NCBI GenBank assembly: GCA_001914235.1 | Contig: MQUF01000014.1 | Coordinates: 190,005 to 254,004, forward strand | Direction of reading: 5' to 3' | Length of the DNA stretch: 64,000 nucleotides | DNA from: Desulfobulbaceae bacterium DB1 | Lineage (GTDB): Bacteria; Desulfobacterota; Desulfobulbia; Desulfobulbales; SURF-16 | Notes under the pieces: model-generated | What the model was told of the DNA's origin: nothing | Database searches by the model: none | What the model saw: only the letters and a program-made list of their open reading frames with translations | Shown here: in pieces, positions 60,494-64,000 of the stretch | Position numbering within the stretch: position 1 is the stretch's first letter | Layout: each line of letters starts with the position of its first letter | Program-made: the position numbers and the translations under genes

Positions 60494-61324
60494 ATGAAAA
60501 GAACAAAAAGAGGATTGCAGGTACAGCGGGCCGGGGAAAAAAGCTGGTCCGGGGAGCATCTGCTGAAAACGGCGGGTGTTGGCTTGGGCGTGGTTTGTGT
60601 CGTTGTCGTCTTTCTTTTTGCCGCATACCAGGGCCTCAGCCGGACTGTTTTTTTTCAGATCGAAGAGGTGAAGGTTTCCGGCTGTGAACGAATGACGGCA
60701 ACCCAGATTCTTGCCTGCACAGGGCTTGACGTGCAGACGAATTTGTGGGCAATACGAACCGGTCGCATCCGGAAGCAGCTTGAAGAGCAGGACTGGATTG
60801 GAAAAGCCGAGGTCGCGAGAAACTGGCCGAACAAGGTGTCTGTCGTCATCAAGGAGCGGGTGGCCGTTGCCCTGGTAAGCAAGAAAGCAGGGCTTTTCTA
60901 TGTTGACGGCAACGGCGAGGTGTTTGCCGAGGCGACGCCCGAGGATGACCATGATTTTCCGGTTATAACCGGCCTGGAAAAATGGGAAGGGGAAAATAAC
61001 GGGCAGGAAAGGCTGCGGGAGGCGTTGCAGTTTATTTTTCTGGCCGGCAACGGCTCGGTGACGCTGCCGAAACAAAATATTTCGGAGATTCACGTGACGC
61101 CGGAAGGGGGACTCGTTCTTTTCATGGCGGACAACGCCTTCCCGATATGGCTCGGCAGCGGGGAGATGAAAAAGAAATATAGTCAATTAACCCGTGTGCT
61201 TTCCTGGATCTATCGGAAAAATCAATTTGAGCAGGCCACGTTTATTGATTTGAATTACATGGCGGGCATTGATTCTGAAGAGAAAAAACAAAACCGGGTG
61301 CTCGTTCGTTTTGCTGAATCCTGA
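60494..61324 (+). CDS. ftsQ: Cell division protein FtsQ
   Basis: 276 aa from the ATG at 60494. Short basic cytoplasmic tail, one membrane helix (about 28-48, GVGLGVVCVVVVFLFAAYQG), POTRA domain (FFQIEEVKVSGCERMTATQI to VVIKERVAVAL), then the FtsQ beta domain. It links FtsB/FtsL to the early division proteins. It sits in the standard place before ftsA. Confidence 0.9.
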   Translation: MKRTKRGLQVQRAGEKSWSGEHLLKTAGVGLGVVCVVVVFLFAAYQGLSRTVFFQIEEVKVSGCERMTATQILACTGLDVQTNLWAIRTGRIRKQLEEQDWIGKAEVARNWPNKVSVVIKERVAVALVSKKAGLFYVDGNGEVFAEATPEDDHDFPVITGLEKWEGENNGQERLREALQFIFLAGNGSVTLPKQNISEIHVTPEGGLVLFMADNAFPIWLGSGEMKKKYSQLTRVLSWIYRKNQFEQATFIDLNYMAGIDSEEKKQNRVLVRFAES

Positions 61325-61369
61325 ATCGCTCGATTTGGGAGAAGATAAGGCTGCGTTTTGAGGAACAAT

Positions 61370-62602
61370 ATGGCGAATCAGGAAAGAGGGGAATTGGTTG
61401 TCGGTCTCGATATCGGCACGACGAAAATCTGTGCCGTTGTCGGTGAGGTGCTCGATAATCAGGTTGATATAATCGGCGTCGGCACGCACCCTTCCGTCGG
61501 GCTGCGCAAAGGGGTCGTCGTCAATATTGAAAGCACGGTCAATTCCATTAAAAAAGCGGTGGCGGAAGCGGAAATGATGGCCGGGTGCAATATCTCGTCC
61601 GTTTATGTGGGAATTGCCGGCAGTCACGTCACCGGAGTTAACAGTGACGGCGTCATTGCCGTGAAGAATCGGGAGATTCGCCAGGAAGAAATCGATAAGG
61701 TGGTTGAAAACGCCAAGGCGATTCCCCTGGGACAGGATCAGGAGGTCATTCATGTTCTGCCCCAGGAATTCAAGGTGGACGGACAGGGAGGCATTCAGGA
61801 TCCCCTGGGGATGACCGGGGTGCGGTTGGAGGCGAAGGTGCATATCGTCACCGGTTCGGTGACCGCCGTGCACAATATCATCAAGTGCTGCAATCGGGCG
61901 GGACTGGAAGTCGATGATGTCGTGCTGGAACCCATTGCCTCGGCTGAAGCGGTGCTGACCCCGGAAGAAAAAGAGCTGGGCGTGGCATTGATTGATATCG
62001 GAGGAGGAACATCGGATCTGGCGGTGTTTGCGGAAAATTGCATTCAGCGCACCTATGTGCTCGGCATCGGCGGGCACAATCTGACCAATGATCTGTCCAT
62101 CGGACTGCGGACGCCTTTAAAGGCCGCGGAAAAGTTGAAGGAAAATTACGGCTGTGCCGTTTCTTCCATGATCGATAAAGATCAGGCGATCGAAGTGCCC
62201 AGTGTCGGGGGCAGGAAATCGCGCAAGCTGTCCCAACGGGTAATGGGCGAAATACTGGAGCCCCGGGTGGAGGAGATGCTCAGTCTGATCAACCACGAAC
62301 TGGTCAATTCCGGCACCAAGCATATGGTGAACGCCGGGCTTGTCCTGACCGGCGGCACGGCAATGCTGACCCATATTTCCGATCTTGCTGAACAGATATT
62401 CGACCTGGCGGTCCGCATCGGCTATCCGCGCAATATCGGCGGAGTGACTGATGTGGTCAACACGCCGCAATGCGCCACCGGGGTCGGTCTGGTGATATAC
62501 GGCATGAAGTGCGAGAACGAAAGAGGCATCAGGGATCGTGGTACAAAGGGGATAGGCGGGCTGGCCAGAAAAATTAAAGGTCTTTTCGGAAAAATAATAT
62601 AG
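61370..62602 (+). CDS. ftsA: Cell division protein FtsA
   Basis: 410 aa from the ATG at 61370 with GAGGAA upstream (a TTG at 61358 is possible). Actin-like ATPase with VVGLDIGTTKICAVVGEV, VYVGIAGSHVTGVNS, LIDIGGGTSDLAVFAENC and GLVLTGGTAMLTHISDLAE, and the C-terminal amphipathic helix GLARKIKGLFGKII that anchors FtsZ to the membrane. Normal order ahead of ftsZ. Confidence 0.96.
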   Translation: MANQERGELVVGLDIGTTKICAVVGEVLDNQVDIIGVGTHPSVGLRKGVVVNIESTVNSIKKAVAEAEMMAGCNISSVYVGIAGSHVTGVNSDGVIAVKNREIRQEEIDKVVENAKAIPLGQDQEVIHVLPQEFKVDGQGGIQDPLGMTGVRLEAKVHIVTGSVTAVHNIIKCCNRAGLEVDDVVLEPIASAEAVLTPEEKELGVALIDIGGGTSDLAVFAENCIQRTYVLGIGGHNLTNDLSIGLRTPLKAAEKLKENYGCAVSSMIDKDQAIEVPSVGGRKSRKLSQRVMGEILEPRVEEMLSLINHELVNSGTKHMVNAGLVLTGGTAMLTHISDLAEQIFDLAVRIGYPRNIGGVTDVVNTPQCATGVGLVIYGMKCENERGIRDRGTKGIGGLARKIKGLFGKII

Positions 62603-62688
62603 AGATGTTAGTGGTTTAGTTGTATCATGGATGATGTCTCTTTTTAGGGGTGGCAATGTTGGGCGGCATAAGTGAGAAGGGGGTCGGT

Positions 62689-63867
62689 ATGGAGTTCAAA
62701 ATGGCGGAAGAATCATCGCGGGCCAAGATTAAGGTCTTCGGCATTGGCGGCGGCGGGGGAAACGCCGTGAACACCATGGTTGAAAGCAAACTTCAGGGTG
62801 TTGAATTTATTGCCGCGAATACGGATTTGCAGGCATTGGAACATTCCAAGGCGGATATCAAACTGCAGCTCGGTCCCACGGTCAGCAAAGGCCTGGGCGC
62901 AGGGGCGAAACCGGAGAAAGGCCGGGAATCCGCGGAAGAGAGTCTCGATGCCATCCGCAGCTGCTTGAAAGGTTGTGACATGGTGTTCATCACCGCCGGA
63001 CTTGGCGGCGGCACCGGCACCGGCGCTGCACCCATTGTGGCCAAGATGAGCAAGGAGCTGGGCGCGCTGACCGTGGCGGTCGTAACCAAGCCCTTTGTTT
63101 TCGAGGGCAAGGCGCGGATGAAAAATGCCGAGGCCGGCTGGGAGCAGCTGAAAAAACATGTGGACACCATTATCACCATTCCCAATGACCGTATTCTTTC
63201 CCTGACCCAGAAAAACACCAAATTTCTCGACGGCATGAAAATGGCCGACAATGTGCTGGTGCAGGCGGTCAAGGGGATCACCGATCTCATCAACCTGCCC
63301 GGCTATATCAACCCTGATTTCGCCGATGTGCGCACGGTGATGAACGAAATGGGTCCGGCGCTGATGGGGGCCGGGGTAAGCGTGGGTGAAAACCGGGCGA
63401 TTGAGGCGGTCAATATGGCCATAGCCAGCCCGTTGCTGCAGGACATCAGTATTGACGGGGCCAAGGGTGTGCTGGTGAATATTTCCGCCAGGGAGGATAC
63501 CTTGACCATGGCGGAAGTGACCGAGGCCACCAGCAAGATTTATGAAGAAGTGCATGATGATGCCAACATCATCCTGGGCGTCATTTTTGATGATTCCCTG
63601 GGCGATGAGCTGCGGGTGACCGTGGTTGCCACCGGTATCCGGGTGGAAGAGGAGCTTGAACCCCTGCCGGAAAAAGTGACCCAACTGGTGAAAAAACCGG
63701 AGGTCAAACCGGTGAACGGCAAATTCTCCTTTGTCAACGAGGAAAAGCTTCCTCAGACGGTAAACGGTTTTATGTCCCAGGAGCCCAAAAAAAAATCCTA
63801 TAAGATCAACATATTCGACGAGGATGAACTGGACGAGCCGACATTCATGCGCCGCAACGAAAATTAA
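62689..63867 (+). CDS. ftsZ: Cell division GTPase FtsZ
   Basis: 392 aa from the ATG at 62689 (AAGGGGGT just upstream); an in-frame GTG at 62650 and an ATG at 62656 are alternatives. GTP binding: FGIGGGGGNAVNTM and the tubulin signature GLGGGTGTGAAPIV; T7 loop region NPDFADVRTVMNEMG. The C-terminal tail with NIFDEDELDEPTFMRR is the variable linker plus conserved peptide that binds FtsA. Last gene of the cluster in the window. Confidence 0.96.
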   Translation: MEFKMAEESSRAKIKVFGIGGGGGNAVNTMVESKLQGVEFIAANTDLQALEHSKADIKLQLGPTVSKGLGAGAKPEKGRESAEESLDAIRSCLKGCDMVFITAGLGGGTGTGAAPIVAKMSKELGALTVAVVTKPFVFEGKARMKNAEAGWEQLKKHVDTIITIPNDRILSLTQKNTKFLDGMKMADNVLVQAVKGITDLINLPGYINPDFADVRTVMNEMGPALMGAGVSVGENRAIEAVNMAIASPLLQDISIDGAKGVLVNISAREDTLTMAEVTEATSKIYEEVHDDANIILGVIFDDSLGDELRVTVVATGIRVEEELEPLPEKVTQLVKKPEVKPVNGKFSFVNEEKLPQTVNGFMSQEPKKKSYKINIFDEDELDEPTFMRRNEN

Positions 63868-63942
63868 CCGTTTTTTTGTCGGTGAAGAGATGACGTCGAA
63901 GTCTTTTCAGGTGAACACAACACACAGCTTGTAGAGATTTGC

Positions 63943-64000
63943 ATGAGAGGCTATAGCCCGTCAGTCCACGAAACCGGCACCATTCGCAAAAAGTGGACGG
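63943..64000 (+). CDS. Possible start of a downstream gene, truncated by window
   Basis: An ATG at 63943 opens a frame to the edge (19 complete codons). The short sequence (MRGYSPSVHETGTIRKKW) resembles starts of B12-binding radical SAM proteins that follow ftsZ in some Deltaproteobacteria, but this is a weak recollection and the piece is too short to decide. A weak GTAGAGA is upstream. Confidence 0.3.
   Translation, partial: MRGYSPSVHETGTIRKKWT

Noticed and set aside
1-64000. CRISPR arrays, rRNA, tRNA genes, complete insertion sequences or prophage.
   Set aside because: No regularly spaced identical repeats, tRNA cloverleaf, rRNA sequence, transposase, integrase or phage structural genes were seen.

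Overview
The window looks like a chromosomal segment of an anaerobic Desulfobacterota (deltaproteobacterial) bacterium, most likely of Desulfobulbales type. No 16S or marker tree is available here, so this rests on gene content: an Mrp/Hyf-type antiporter cluster, c-type multiheme cytochromes, selA, a glycyl radical enzyme with its activase, a PEP-CTERM protein, DUF362/Fe-S proteins and a deltaproteobacterial-style dcw cluster. Genes are dense with short gaps, and no rRNA, tRNA, CRISPR or intact mobile element was seen.

Layout. 1-9.0 kb: a truncated HyfB/NuoL-like gene and a HTH/PTS-IIA-like regulator on the minus strand, divergent from a seven-cistron Mrp-type operon (E, F, G, B, C and three further NuoL/M/N-like antiporter subunits; eight genes in all). 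9.0-16.1 kb: an acidic repeat exported protein, a monoheme cytochrome, an AI-2E-family permease, a CoA-transferase/GNAT fusion, a possible structured RNA with its own promoter and terminator, and a DUF362 plus membrane Fe-S pair. 16.2-21.3 kb: a REC-PAS protein, two small hypotheticals and a large M1 peptidase-like/ChaN-like/PDZ fusion. 21.5-29 kb: a compact glycyl radical enzyme locus (unknown 819-aa protein, GRE, SCP2-like protein, Fe-S activase, DUF6765-like protein). 29-35 kb: two SF2 helicases and a GAF histidine kinase. 35-39 kb: a PEP-CTERM protein with a sigma-54 type promoter, and two six-heme cytochromes. 39-46.9 kb: yaiI-like, a SpeE-like protein, truA, a VF530-like protein, a Nudix hydrolase, a receiver-only protein, selA, a GGDEF-like/TPR protein and a LOG-family protein. 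47.1-63.9 kb: the division and cell-wall cluster mraZ-rsmH-ftsL-ftsI-murE-murF-mraY-murD-(zinc-ribbon ORF)-murG-murC-murB-ftsQ-ftsA-ftsZ.

Most interesting points: (i) the glycyl radical locus, whose enzyme has the eliminase-type Cys-x-Glu and Gly radical motifs but sits with an unrecognised duplicated-domain partner and an SCP2-like lipid-binding protein, suggesting an undescribed reaction, perhaps on a hydrophobic substrate; (ii) the dcw cluster has an FtsI-like protein that has lost all three transpeptidase motifs (SxxK, SxN, KTG), while ftsW, its usual partner, is missing from its normal place between murD and murG, where IS21-like terminal repeats and a small zinc-ribbon gene are found instead.
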